Shown piece by piece: positions 37,779-46,440 of a DNA stretch of 64,000 nucleotides (its first letter is position 1; every line of letters starts with the position of its first letter). The notes under the pieces were generated by a model. It saw only the letters and a list, made by a program, of their open reading frames with translations. It made no database searches and was not told where the DNA came from. Source of the DNA: Chryseobacterium fluminis (GTDB lineage Bacteria; Bacteroidota; Bacteroidia; Flavobacteriales; Weeksellaceae); assembly GCF_026314945.1 (NCBI RefSeq), contig NZ_CP111121.1:4836001-4900000 (forward strand), read 5' to 3'. Both the position numbers and the translations under genes were made by a program.

Positions 37779-37973
37779 AAGAAATAATTTTTTGGTTTAC
37801 ACCTTAAAGATAATCATTAAATTTTATATAGATTGAATAAGCTTCAATAAAATTAATGTTATAATGTTTTATCTATCAAATATTATTGAAATTTATGAAT
37901 ATGTCTATTAAATGAGTGTTTAAATTTTATTAATTTGAAATTTTGATTCTCGTTTAGTTTAATTGATTCAATG

Positions 37974-37999
37974 CCAAAAAAACGGGCTAAAAGCCCGTT
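37974..37999 (-). terminator. Rho-independent terminator of acs
   Basis: On the minus strand AACGGGCT, a TTT loop and AGCCCGTT are followed by seven T. It lies 20 bases after the acs stop. Confidence 0.85.
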
Positions 38000-38019
38000 G
38001 ATATTGGTATTCATAGAAG

Positions 38020-39927
38020 TTAAATTCTCTCATTTTTTATTTCCTCAACGATTTCAGGATTCAGCAAAGTAGAAATATCCCCGAAATTACTGAAATCACC
38101 TTCCGCGATTTTCCTCAGGATTCTGCGCATAATTTTTCCTGACCGGGTTTTCGGAAGCCCGGAAACAAACTGAATTTTATCCAGCTTGGCAATCGGTCCG
38201 ATTTGATCTGAAATCAGCTGATTGATCTCTTTAACGAGATTTTCCTGCTTTCTGCCGGCTCCGGTATCCTTTAAAATTACAAATCCGTATAAGGCATTTC
38301 CCTTAATATCATGCGGGTAGCCTACAATCGCAGATTCTGCTACTGCAGGGTGCTCGTTTATACTGTCTTCAATCGGGGCCGTTCCTAAATTGTGCCCGGA
38401 AACGATCACTACATCATCTACGCGGCCCGTGATTCTGTAATAACCTACCTCATCTCTCAGAGCGCCGTCACCGGTAAAGTATTTTCCGGGAAAAGCTGAG
38501 AAATAGGTTTCTTTATACCGTTGATGGTCACCCCAGATCGTTCTTGCGATTCCCGGCCATGGAAAGCGGATACAAAGATTTCCGGTTACCTGATTTCCTG
38601 AAATCTCATTACGCTTATCATCCATTAAAACAGGCTGAATTCCGGGCAAGGGCAGGGTAGCATACGTTGGTTTTGTAGGGGTTACGAAGGGGAGCGGTGA
38701 AATCATAATTCCTCCTGTTTCGGTTTGCCACCAGGTATCTACGATCGGGCATTTTTTCTTTCCGACATGATCATTGAACCAATGCCAGGCTTCCTCATTA
38801 ATAGGCTCCCCTACAGAGCCGATCACTTTTAATGAGCTCAGATCATGCCTGTCAACCCATTCCGTGCTTTCCTTTGCTAAGGAACGGATGGCCGTAGGTG
38901 CGGTATAAAATTGCGTGATTTTATGCTTTTCGATTACTTCCCAGAATCTGTCCGGCTCAGGATAGGTAGGAACTCCTTCAAAAATAACAGTCGTTGCTCC
39001 ATTCAGCAAAGGTCCGTAAAGAATATAAGAGTGTCCTGTAATCCAGCCGATATCAGCAGTACACCAGTATATATCGTTTTCTTTATAATTAAATACATTT
39101 TTGAAGGTATATGCTGTATAGACCATATAACCTGCAGAAGTATGAAGCATTCCTTTAGGTTTTCCTGTAGATCCGGATGTATAAAGGATGAATAATGGGT
39201 CTTCAGCATCCATAATAATGGTAACAAAATCAGGAGAGGCTTTTTCGTACAGTTCAGCCATCCAGTGATCTCTCCCTTCCTTCATTTTGATTTCATTGTG
39301 CGTTCTTTTGACCACCAGTACTTTTTCAACGCTCGGTGTTTTTTCCAGTGCTTCATCAACGATACTTTTCAGGTCCAAAACTTTGCTTCCCCTGTAGCTT
39401 CCGTCGGAGGTGATCACCATTTTAGCTCCGCAGTCATTTACTCTTGAGGCAACGGCAGAAGCAGAAAACCCTGCAAAAATAACAGAATGCACAGCCCCTA
39501 ATTTGGCACACGCCAGCATCGTAATTGCCAGTTCCGGAATCATCGGAAGATAAATACATACCCTGTCGCCTTTTTCGATTCCCATGTCTTTTAAAACATT
39601 GGCCGTTTTGTTGACACGGGTGTATAATTCACTGTAAGAAATATGCTGTGCTTTTTCTTTGGGATCATTGGGCTCCCAGATGATTGCCGTTTTTTCTCCA
39701 CGGACAGAAAGATGCCTGTCCAGACAGTTCTTGGTGATATTTAATTTTGCGTTTTTAAACCAGGTGATTTTTGCTTCATTCATATCATACTTTACCACCT
39801 TGCTCCATCTCTGATACCAGACAAAATTCTGGTCGGCTATTTTGTCCCAGAACTTCTTGGGATTTTTAATAGATTTTTTATACTCTTCAAAATAATGCGG
39901 TAAATCTTCTATCAGGTAATTTCTCAT
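38020..39927 (-). CDS. acs: Acetyl-CoA synthetase
   Basis: Acs activates acetate with ATP and CoA to acetyl-CoA. The ATP loop YTSGSTGKPKGMLHTSAGY, the WWQTETGGIMI block, and the C-terminal PKTRSGKIMRR with the regulatory lysine are all present over 635 residues. YSELYTRVNKTANVLK and the N-terminal FVWYQRW are also typical of the Acs family. It is the last gene of a minus-strand group with a second acyl-CoA synthetase 60 bases upstream, suggesting joint expression under the nearby symporter-kinase/receiver pair. Confidence 0.95.
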   Translation of the reverse strand: MRNYLIEDLPHYFEEYKKSIKNPKKFWDKIADQNFVWYQRWSKVVKYDMNEAKITWFKNAKLNITKNCLDRHLSVRGEKTAIIWEPNDPKEKAQHISYSELYTRVNKTANVLKDMGIEKGDRVCIYLPMIPELAITMLACAKLGAVHSVIFAGFSASAVASRVNDCGAKMVITSDGSYRGSKVLDLKSIVDEALEKTPSVEKVLVVKRTHNEIKMKEGRDHWMAELYEKASPDFVTIIMDAEDPLFILYTSGSTGKPKGMLHTSAGYMVYTAYTFKNVFNYKENDIYWCTADIGWITGHSYILYGPLLNGATTVIFEGVPTYPEPDRFWEVIEKHKITQFYTAPTAIRSLAKESTEWVDRHDLSSLKVIGSVGEPINEEAWHWFNDHVGKKKCPIVDTWWQTETGGIMISPLPFVTPTKPTYATLPLPGIQPVLMDDKRNEISGNQVTGNLCIRFPWPGIARTIWGDHQRYKETYFSAFPGKYFTGDGALRDEVGYYRITGRVDDVVIVSGHNLGTAPIEDSINEHPAVAESAIVGYPHDIKGNALYGFVILKDTGAGRKQENLVKEINQLISDQIGPIAKLDKIQFVSGLPKTRSGKIMRRILRKIAEGDFSNFGDISTLLNPEIVEEIKNERI

Positions 39928-39987
39928 ATCCGGTTCGTTTTTAAAATTTGAATTTTATTTATTTTAAATTTATACTTAATTTCTTGT

Positions 39988-41874
39988 TTAAGCTCTATAT
40001 TCCTCGATTTTTTGCTGGATCTCTTCAACGATTTTCTCATCGTCAATCGTAGACGGAATCTGAAATTCTTTTCCGTCTAATATAGTTCTGATTAATTTTC
40101 TTAAAATTTTTCCCGAACGTGTTTTGGGTAAGCGCTTTACCATCATTACATTTTTAAGACAGGCTACGGCACCGATTTTTTCACGGACGCTTTTTATAAT
40201 ATCCTCCTCCAGATCTTTTTCTGAAATCGCAGAACCGTTCTTCACAACCACTGAAGCGAAAGGAATCTGTCCTTTAAGGTCATCGTTAATTCCCACCACG
40301 GCACATTCTGCAACATCGGGATGTGATGAAACAATTTCTTCCATTTCCGAGGTTGAAAGCCGGTGGCCGGCAACATTAATGACATCATCAACCCGTCCTG
40401 TAATGAAAATATAGCCGTCTTCATCTTTTATGGCTCCGTCGCCGGAAAAATAATATCCGTTGTATTGTGATAAATAACTGTCGTGAAAACGTTTATCATC
40501 GTTCCAGATCCCGAGTAAAGCTCCCGGTGGAAGTGGAAGTTTTATTACCAGATAACCCTCCTGATGAGCATCAAGTTCGTAGCCGTTTTCATCGAAGATT
40601 TTAATATCATAGCCCGGAACCGGTTTTCCGGCTGATGCTCTTTTAATTTTATAATCTTCATTCAAGGTCATTAAGCCCAACATCGGCCAGCCCGATTCTG
40701 TCTGCCACCAATGATCGATCGCGGGAACGCCAATATGTTCTGCAAACCAATCGAGAGTCGCGACATCACATCTTTCCCCTGCTAAAAACTGTTTTTTAAA
40801 ATGGCTTAAATCATATTTTTTTACCAGCTCCCCGTTGGGGTCTTCTTTTTTAATAGCCCGGATCGCAGTGGGTGCGGTAAACATCACCGAAACTCTATAT
40901 TCAGAAATGATTCTCCAAAATGTTCCTGCATCAGGCGTCAGAATGGGTTTTCCTTCAAAAATTACGGTAGTATTTCTGTTAATTAGCGGTCCATATACTG
41001 AAAAGCTGTGTCCTACTGCCCAGCCGAAATCGGAAGCAGCCCAATAGGTTTCTTCCGGCTTAACACCGTATATATAGTTCATTGAAAATTTTAAAGCGGT
41101 GGCGTAGCCGCCCGTGTCACGGGTGATTCCTTTAGGTTTTCCTGTTGTTCCAGAAGTGTATAATAAGTAAAGTGGGTGCGTGGATTCTACAGAAACACAA
41201 TCTGCAGGCTCTGATTGTTGAATCAGTTCTTCATAATCAATGAGTCCCTCAAACATTTCATGATGATTGTCTGCTAATTTTCTGTTGAAGACAATGATAT
41301 GTTCCACTTTATTCTGGGTAAGCTCTATCGCTTTTTCCACCAGTGGCAGGTAAGGAATTCTTTTGGCTATTTCCACTCCGGCAGTCGCTGTAATAAGAGC
41401 TTTCGGCTTGCAGTCATCAATTCTCACCACCAATTCATGAGGCGCAAAACCACCGAAAACTACATTGTGAATCACTCCGATTCTGGCACAGGCTAACATC
41501 GAAAAAAGAGTCTGAGGAATCATCGGCATATAAATAACAGCAGTATCGCCCTTTTTTAAACCCAATGAAACCAAGCCTCCCGCCAGTTTTGAAATTTCTT
41601 CTTTCGCTTCATTGAAAGTATATTTTATCTTCTGATGGGTAACCGGAGAATCATAAATAATGGCAACCTGCTCTCCGAAGCCGTCATTGATATGTTTATC
41701 GATACACAGATAACACATATTAAGTTTGCCGTCTGAAAACCATTCGGTGTAATTATTATTATCTTCTGAAAGAATCTGTGCAGGAAACTGAAACCAGTCG
41801 ATTTCCTGCGCCTGCTGTTTCCAGAAATGCTCTTTATCTTCTATACTCTGTTTGAATAAAATATCTGTATCCAT
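39988..41874 (-). CDS. Propionyl-CoA synthetase-like acyl-CoA synthetase
   Basis: This is a second AMP-forming short-chain acyl-CoA synthetase, 628 residues. YTSGTTGKPKGITRDTGGYATALKFSMNY is the PrpE version of the ATP loop (RDxGG after the loop). HWWQTESGWPM and KTRSGKILRKLI complete the fold. PrpE activates propionate. The difference from the neighbouring Acs suggests the locus handles both C2 and C3 acids, but butyrate or acetate cannot be excluded. It lies directly upstream of acs in the same direction. Confidence 0.87.
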   Translation of the reverse strand: MDTDILFKQSIEDKEHFWKQQAQEIDWFQFPAQILSEDNNNYTEWFSDGKLNMCYLCIDKHINDGFGEQVAIIYDSPVTHQKIKYTFNEAKEEISKLAGGLVSLGLKKGDTAVIYMPMIPQTLFSMLACARIGVIHNVVFGGFAPHELVVRIDDCKPKALITATAGVEIAKRIPYLPLVEKAIELTQNKVEHIIVFNRKLADNHHEMFEGLIDYEELIQQSEPADCVSVESTHPLYLLYTSGTTGKPKGITRDTGGYATALKFSMNYIYGVKPEETYWAASDFGWAVGHSFSVYGPLINRNTTVIFEGKPILTPDAGTFWRIISEYRVSVMFTAPTAIRAIKKEDPNGELVKKYDLSHFKKQFLAGERCDVATLDWFAEHIGVPAIDHWWQTESGWPMLGLMTLNEDYKIKRASAGKPVPGYDIKIFDENGYELDAHQEGYLVIKLPLPPGALLGIWNDDKRFHDSYLSQYNGYYFSGDGAIKDEDGYIFITGRVDDVINVAGHRLSTSEMEEIVSSHPDVAECAVVGINDDLKGQIPFASVVVKNGSAISEKDLEEDIIKSVREKIGAVACLKNVMMVKRLPKTRSGKILRKLIRTILDGKEFQIPSTIDDEKIVEEIQQKIEEYRA

Positions 41875-41911
41875 ATTAATTTTTTTTGTCTTACATCATT
41901 GCATTGTACGG

Positions 41912-42061
41912 CGTTGCCATGACGAGGAGTGAAATGACGAAGCAATCTCACAAACTATATTTTTATAACCTTATTTTATACATCCTGACATTTCAACAAG
42001 AAGAAACCTGTTTTAAGCAGATTATCATTTGAGATTGCTTCACTCCGTTCGCAATGACGAT
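41912..42061. repeat. Imperfect long inverted repeat
   Basis: GAAGCAATCTCA at 41939-41950 is the reverse complement of TGAGATTGCTTC at 42030-42041. Similarity extends outwards through GTGA/TCAC and CATTGC/GCAATG-type sequence to both ends. The arms are separated by about 80 AT-rich bases. It fills the gap between the receiver gene and the propionyl-CoA synthetase gene. Confidence 0.8.
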
Positions 42062-42099
42062 GCCTGCAGTCTTTTGTCGTTTCTCTATTATCTCAGCAT

Positions 42100-42462
42100 C
42101 TATTCAAGCATTTCCTCAATCTGCTGCATCAGTTTTTTTATCGAATAAGGCTTTGTTACGTACGCATCAGCTCCCATTTTCAGGCCTCTCTCAATATCTC
42201 TCGGATTATTTTTAGCACTTAGGAAAATCACCTTCGTATCTTTCAGTTTTCCGTTCTGTTTTATGAGATCCAAGGTGCTGTATCCATCCAGGTTCGGCAT
42301 CATAATATCCAGCAGAATCACATCCGGAACCATAGTCTTTAAAAATTCCAGAACCTCCGTTCCGTCCCTGGCAATGTACACATCATATCCGTTTTTTTTA
42401 AAACTGTATTCCAGAGACATTAATATTTTATGTTCATCATCTGCAATAATTATCTTTTTCAT
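42100..42462 (-). CDS. Stand-alone response-regulator receiver protein
   Basis: A single CheY-like receiver of 120 residues, with no output domain. Acidic pocket ADDE (Asp8-Asp9), phosphoacceptor Asp52 in VILLDIMMPNLDGYS, Ser82 in IFLSAKNNP, and Lys104 in YVTKPYS are all in place. It lies between the acyl-CoA synthetase genes and the symporter-histidine kinase gene on the same strand and is its likely phosphorylation partner. In the proteobacterial CrbSR pair the regulator has a LuxR DNA-binding domain; that is missing here, so output must be through another protein. Confidence 0.9.
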   Translation of the reverse strand: MKKIIIADDEHKILMSLEYSFKKNGYDVYIARDGTEVLEFLKTMVPDVILLDIMMPNLDGYSTLDLIKQNGKLKDTKVIFLSAKNNPRDIERGLKMGADAYVTKPYSIKKLMQQIEEMLE

Positions 42463-42514
42463 TGTCTGTTTTCTTTAAGATTCAACTTCATTATTTTTTT
42501 TCTTTTTTACTGAA

Positions 42515-42597
42515 GAACCCGAAGGGTTCAATTTTGATAGCCGTAGTGAAACCTATGGCATACGAAAGATTCGTATTAAATCAACCCGTAGGGTTGA
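42515..42597 (+). repeat. Two-hairpin REP-like element, downstream side of the IS200-type transposase
   Basis: GAACCCGAAGGGTTC (42515-42529) is followed by ATAG and CCGTAGTGAAACCTATGG (42541-42558). Then come ATACGAAAGATTCGTAT and CAACCCGTAGGGTTG (42583-42597). The first two hairpins match the units at 43068, 52216 and 62845. Its orientation is opposite to the three copies on the other side of the transposase. Confidence 0.88.
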
Positions 42598-42614
42598 ATA
42601 TTATTAATTAAACA

Positions 42615-43046
42615 TTATTCTGGTTTAATGGCATGTTCTGCTAAAATATTTTTAAATTCATTTTCAAACGTTTCTTTTCTATGATGTTCTTTTTGATTTT
42701 TAATATAATTAATGACTTTTTCCTTGTCTCTTACTGAGCAGGTAAAAGCTCCGTAACCTTCCTGCCATCCAATAAATTCAGTAAACAGTCCCGATTCTTT
42801 CATCCACAGGTTTGTTGCTACTTTGATATCTTTAACCAAATTACTGAGAGTTATGCTTGGATGCAGGTCACATAGAATATGGATGTGATCCGGCATTCCG
42901 TTAATTCTGTATAATTTACAGTTTTTATTCTTTAATATTCCCCAAATATATTTGTAAAGCTCTGATTCATTTTTTTCATTAATTGTAGGTTTCCGATATT
43001 TTGTTGCGAAAACAATATGATAAAATATTTGCCGATATGTTCCCAT
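42615..43046 (-). CDS. IS200/RAYT-type Y1 transposase
   Basis: This 143-residue Y1 (HUH) transposase is intact. His54 and His56 in PDHIHILCD form the metal-binding pair; Tyr114 in INYIKNQKEHHR is the nucleophile that cuts single-stranded DNA at a hairpin. The size is that of IS200/IS605 TnpA. No TnpB or accessory gene is next to it. It is flanked by two-hairpin repeats in opposite orientation. Repeats of the same build occur at three or more other places here, so it may be a domesticated or REP-mobilising transposase. Confidence 0.92.
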   Translation of the reverse strand: MGTYRQIFYHIVFATKYRKPTINEKNESELYKYIWGILKNKNCKLYRINGMPDHIHILCDLHPSITLSNLVKDIKVATNLWMKESGLFTEFIGWQEGYGAFTCSVRDKEKVINYIKNQKEHHRKETFENEFKNILAEHAIKPE

Positions 43047-43067
43047 TTTTCATTTGTGTTTTATTTT

Positions 43068-43241
43068 CGTAGGTTTTCACCTGCGGTTATTAAGATTGAA
43101 CCCTATCGGGTTCTGTTTTGTGTTTTATTTCGGTAGGTTTTCACCTGCGGTTATTCAAATTAAACCCTATCGGGTTCTGTCTTCTGTTTTTATTTCCGTA
43201 GGTTTCACCTGCGGCTATTCAAATTGAACCCTATCGGGTTC
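43068..43241 (-). repeat. Three tandem copies of the two-hairpin repeat
   Basis: On the minus strand each unit reads GAACCCGATAGGGTTC, a spacer AATTTGAATA-type, then CCGCAGGTGAAACCTACGG-type. Hairpins start at 43098, 43162 and 43226 (plus-strand ends), a period of about 64 bases. The copy at 43226-43241 overlaps the kinase gene and encodes its last residues EEPDRVQFE plus the stop. Confidence 0.92.
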
Positions 43242-45923
43242 TTCGTTATCAATACCATTCTTTGCTGGTAAGGTGATTGTAAAAGTTACGCCCAATCCGC
43301 TGTTTTCTGCTTTTATCGTTCCGCCCTGAGCCTGAACTATTTTTTTTGAAATTGCCAATCCCAGTCCGCTTCCGGTTGGTTTTATAATGTTCTGATTTTT
43401 CGACTGGTAAAATTTATCAAAAATCATTTCCAGGTCTTCTTCTGGGATGTGCTTTCCGGTGTTAAAGATTTTAATGACCAGGTTATTCTCTTTTTCAGAT
43501 AACTTGGTCTGAATCGTACCCTGTTCATCGGTAAATTTTAAAGCATTCCCTAATATATTCTGAAATAGCTGAATCATCCGGACTTCATCATAGTCAAACA
43601 AAAAATTATTAAGAAGATTCACTTCACTTAAATGAATATTTTTCTGCTGAATAAGGTGGAGAAGTGGATTTAATGCCTTTTTATAGGTTTCAATAATATT
43701 GTTTCGCCGAATATGCAAAGCGATTTCACCGTGCTGAAGCTTGTCCAGATATAGGATGTCATTAATAATTTCGCTTAATCGGTCTGATTCTGTAATAATA
43801 TTATTTAGAAATTCTTTTTTAATGTCCAAAGGAATATCATCATCTTCTGCCAGAATCTCTCCGGCTGAACGGATCGCTGTAATCGGAGTTCTCAGTTCAT
43901 GGGCTACGGAATCAAGAAAATCGTCTTTCTGATGATCCTTGATGATCAGACTTTCATTGGCTTTCCGTAAATCATCCGACAGTTTCTGTAATTCTTCAGA
44001 CTGCTCGGTCAGTTTTTTATTGAGGGTAATATTTTCTTTAGATTCTTCTAAAATATTTAAAACTTCTTTTAATGAAATTTTATCTTCTTTGGTAACGCCT
44101 TCAATCAAAATCTTCGCCGAGGCCGTGCCGATTCTTCCGGCCAAAAGATTTTCCGAAAATTTGATGAATCTTGAATCGGCGGTTTCGGTCTGAGAATCGA
44201 TATTGTATTTTAAATTGAAGATTCTGAGGGCCTGTTCGGTTTTATTTTTGCCTAAAAACCGTTCAAGGATGTTTTTAATGTCTGATACGTATGCTGTTCC
44301 ACGCCAGATGAAAGCATTTTCGTGGTTTTGAATGTATTTATCAATATCAACATACAATTCGGCAAAATTTCTTTCCCGGTAATTTCCCTTTACGCTCACA
44401 GAAATAATACTGAAAAGGGCAGTATTCACCAAAATCGACCAAAAGAAAATCTGTGGAATCCTCCCTAAAAAAGAAATTTTAAAGAAATCAAAAGCATGAT
44501 AAAGATCTCTCAAAACCCCTTTGAATTCCTGGTTGTAGGAGAAATAATATTGTGGAATAATTAACCCGAAGTAGCAGATCGTTAATCCTGCCAATAATCC
44601 TATTACGGCACCTTTGTATGTACCTCTTCTCCAGAAAATAGCTCCGAAAAAAGCTGGCGCCAGCTGGCCGATCACGACAAATGAGATTAAGCCTACAGAA
44701 TCCAATGAAGTTTTTAAAATAAAATATTTATAAAAAACAAACGCCATGATGATCAGGGCAAAAATGCTGAATTTTCTGATATTGGTGATGCTCCTTGTGT
44801 TCTGTATTTCATTTTCAGACTTAAATTTTCCCAATAATCCATAGGGAATAATAAGGTTATTGGAGAGCATGATCGATAATGTAATGGCAGAAATAATAAT
44901 CATTGAAATGCAGGAGCTTAAGCCTCCCAGAAAAACAAAAACCGTAATCAGTGTATTGTCGAAATGCTGGGGAATTAAAATAGAGTAGAACTCAGGATTA
45001 ACTTTCTGTCCGTCGAAAATCAATCTGCCGCCCCATGCAATTGGAAAGATAAATAGGGTAAATATCAATAAATAAAGCGGAAAAAACCAAATGGCCGTTT
45101 TGATGTGCTTTTCCTGTCTGTTTTCTACAATCGCCGTATGAAACTGTCTCGGAAGAATGCAGATGGCCGTTCCTGAAATCAGGCACAGAACCATCCAGTT
45201 TAGTGCCCCTTCGATTCCGTTAAAAGTATTTTTAGCTTTAAAATCTTTGAATTGACTTGCTTTTTGATAGATATCTGAAAATCCGTCAAACACAAAATAA
45301 ATGACAAAAATCCCTAATATGATAATAAAAAAAAGTTTCAGAAAACTTTCCAGAGCAATGGCAGAAATAATTCCAAGACGCTTCTCCGAAGCATCTACAT
45401 ATTTTGTTCCGTAATATGAAGAAAATAAAGCAATCAGAATAACGACAAAAGTTGCATTGTCCGTCAGAATATTATTTGATATTGTAGTTTTTGTCACCAG
45501 GTGGAAGGTTTCGGAGATGGCTTTGATCTGTAAGCCTATGTATGGGACAATGGACAAAAGACAGACAATGGTAATGATGGCGCTGAAGCTTCTGCTGTTT
45601 CCGTATCTTAATGAAATAAAATCTGCGAGGCTGCTTATTTTATTGATTCTTGAGATGCGGACAATTCTTGTGTTAATGTAAATCCATGCCGGAATAATAA
45701 TGATGGGACCTATGTAGATCGGAAGATAATTGAGTCCGCTTGTCGCTGCAACACCAATGCTTCCGTAGTAGGTCCAGGCTGTACAGTATACTGCCAGAGA
45801 CAAAGCGTAGATGTAAGGATTGTTGATCCAGAGCTTGCTCTTTTTCTTCTCCGCTAAATGAGCAACTAAGAACAAAAGCGCCAGGTAAAACAAGACCACG
45901 GTAAATAATGCGAAGCTACTCAT
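43215..45923 (-). CDS. SLC5 symporter-STAC-histidine kinase fusion (CrbS/CbrA-like)
   Basis: This 902-residue protein joins about 13 membrane helices of a sodium/solute symporter (1 to about 510) to a STAC-type linker (FSENLLAGRIGTASAKILIE near 590), a coiled coil, a HisKA domain with His in SVAHELRTPITA near 675, and a HATPase with N box LFQNILGNALKF and G box GSGLGLAISKK. It probably senses or imports a small carboxylate and phosphorylates the receiver protein at 42100. The last nine codons and stop come from a REP-like repeat. The start overlaps the upstream small gene by 8 bases. Confidence 0.93.
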   Translation of the reverse strand: MSSFALFTVVLFYLALLFLVAHLAEKKKSKLWINNPYIYALSLAVYCTAWTYYGSIGVAATSGLNYLPIYIGPIIIIPAWIYINTRIVRISRINKISSLADFISLRYGNSRSFSAIITIVCLLSIVPYIGLQIKAISETFHLVTKTTISNNILTDNATFVVILIALFSSYYGTKYVDASEKRLGIISAIALESFLKLFFIIILGIFVIYFVFDGFSDIYQKASQFKDFKAKNTFNGIEGALNWMVLCLISGTAICILPRQFHTAIVENRQEKHIKTAIWFFPLYLLIFTLFIFPIAWGGRLIFDGQKVNPEFYSILIPQHFDNTLITVFVFLGGLSSCISMIIISAITLSIMLSNNLIIPYGLLGKFKSENEIQNTRSITNIRKFSIFALIIMAFVFYKYFILKTSLDSVGLISFVVIGQLAPAFFGAIFWRRGTYKGAVIGLLAGLTICYFGLIIPQYYFSYNQEFKGVLRDLYHAFDFFKISFLGRIPQIFFWSILVNTALFSIISVSVKGNYRERNFAELYVDIDKYIQNHENAFIWRGTAYVSDIKNILERFLGKNKTEQALRIFNLKYNIDSQTETADSRFIKFSENLLAGRIGTASAKILIEGVTKEDKISLKEVLNILEESKENITLNKKLTEQSEELQKLSDDLRKANESLIIKDHQKDDFLDSVAHELRTPITAIRSAGEILAEDDDIPLDIKKEFLNNIITESDRLSEIINDILYLDKLQHGEIALHIRRNNIIETYKKALNPLLHLIQQKNIHLSEVNLLNNFLFDYDEVRMIQLFQNILGNALKFTDEQGTIQTKLSEKENNLVIKIFNTGKHIPEEDLEMIFDKFYQSKNQNIIKPTGSGLGLAISKKIVQAQGGTIKAENSGLGVTFTITLPAKNGIDNEEPDRVQFE

Positions 45924-46110
45924 TATATTTTTTTACGATGACAAAAGAAATAATGATAGAAACCATCCAGATGGCGAAAATATAAATCAGTATTATCGGA
46001 TAACCAAAAACCTCCTGCTCACTGTTAAACAACAAAGAGACAGGTATACTGAATGCTGTCACAAGCCCGATGCTTAAAATAATTAACTTTTGTTCGTGTC
46101 TTTTTTTCAT
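45916..46110 (-). CDS. Small two-helix membrane protein, symporter accessory-like
   Basis: This protein has 64 residues and two membrane helices (LIILSIGLVTAFSIPVSLLF and ILIYIFAIWMVSIIISFVIV) with a short GYP-containing link. Small two-helix partners (DUF4212-type) occur beside many SLC5 symporters, and this protein overlaps the symporter-kinase gene by 8 bases. I infer it assists that protein; the family assignment is not certain. Confidence 0.75.
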   Translation of the reverse strand: MKKRHEQKLIILSIGLVTAFSIPVSLLFNSEQEVFGYPIILIYIFAIWMVSIIISFVIVKKYNE

Positions 46111-46169
46111 GATATATAAAATAATTGACGGACAGGTCAGTATCCGCCAATTATCATTAAACTAATTTA

Positions 46170-46397
46170 TTAAACATTGTCGTCAGAATATTCTCCTGTC
46201 AGCGAATAATAGCCAAAAATGGCCATTCCGCCGGAAATAATCGGCATCAGGACAAACAGGATGATGATTCCGAATACGAGATCTTCCTGTTTACCTGAAG
46301 AAATTTTTGGAATTCCCAATACTGTAATTCCGAAATACCCTACCACCAGCGCGATGGCAATCCATAGTATTCCTAATATTTTTTTTAGTCCGTTCAT
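46170..46397 (-). CDS. Small two-helix membrane protein
   Basis: This 75-residue protein has two hydrophobic helices (ILWIAIALVVGYFGITVLGI, then IIILFVLMPIISGGMAIFGY) joined by a polar link with SSGKQEDL. It lies 43 bases after the MFS gene and 59 before the other small membrane gene, on the same strand. It is probably part of the transport and sensing module. Function unknown. Confidence 0.7.
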   Translation of the reverse strand: MNGLKKILGILWIAIALVVGYFGITVLGIPKISSGKQEDLVFGIIILFVLMPIISGGMAIFGYYSLTGEYSDDNV

Positions 46398-46440
46398 TTT
46401 CGTAGTTTTAAAATTAATAAATTTTTAAGTGATTCTGTGC

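Noticed and set aside
42100..42462. Truncated response regulator that lost its DNA-binding domain
   Set aside because: The receiver ends cleanly with a helix and stop, and the 40 bases after it show no remnant of an output domain; a native single-domain regulator is simpler.
43068..43241. CRISPR array
   Set aside because: Only three units with near-identical spacer sequence, made of two hairpins, and no cas genes; it is a tandem repeat.
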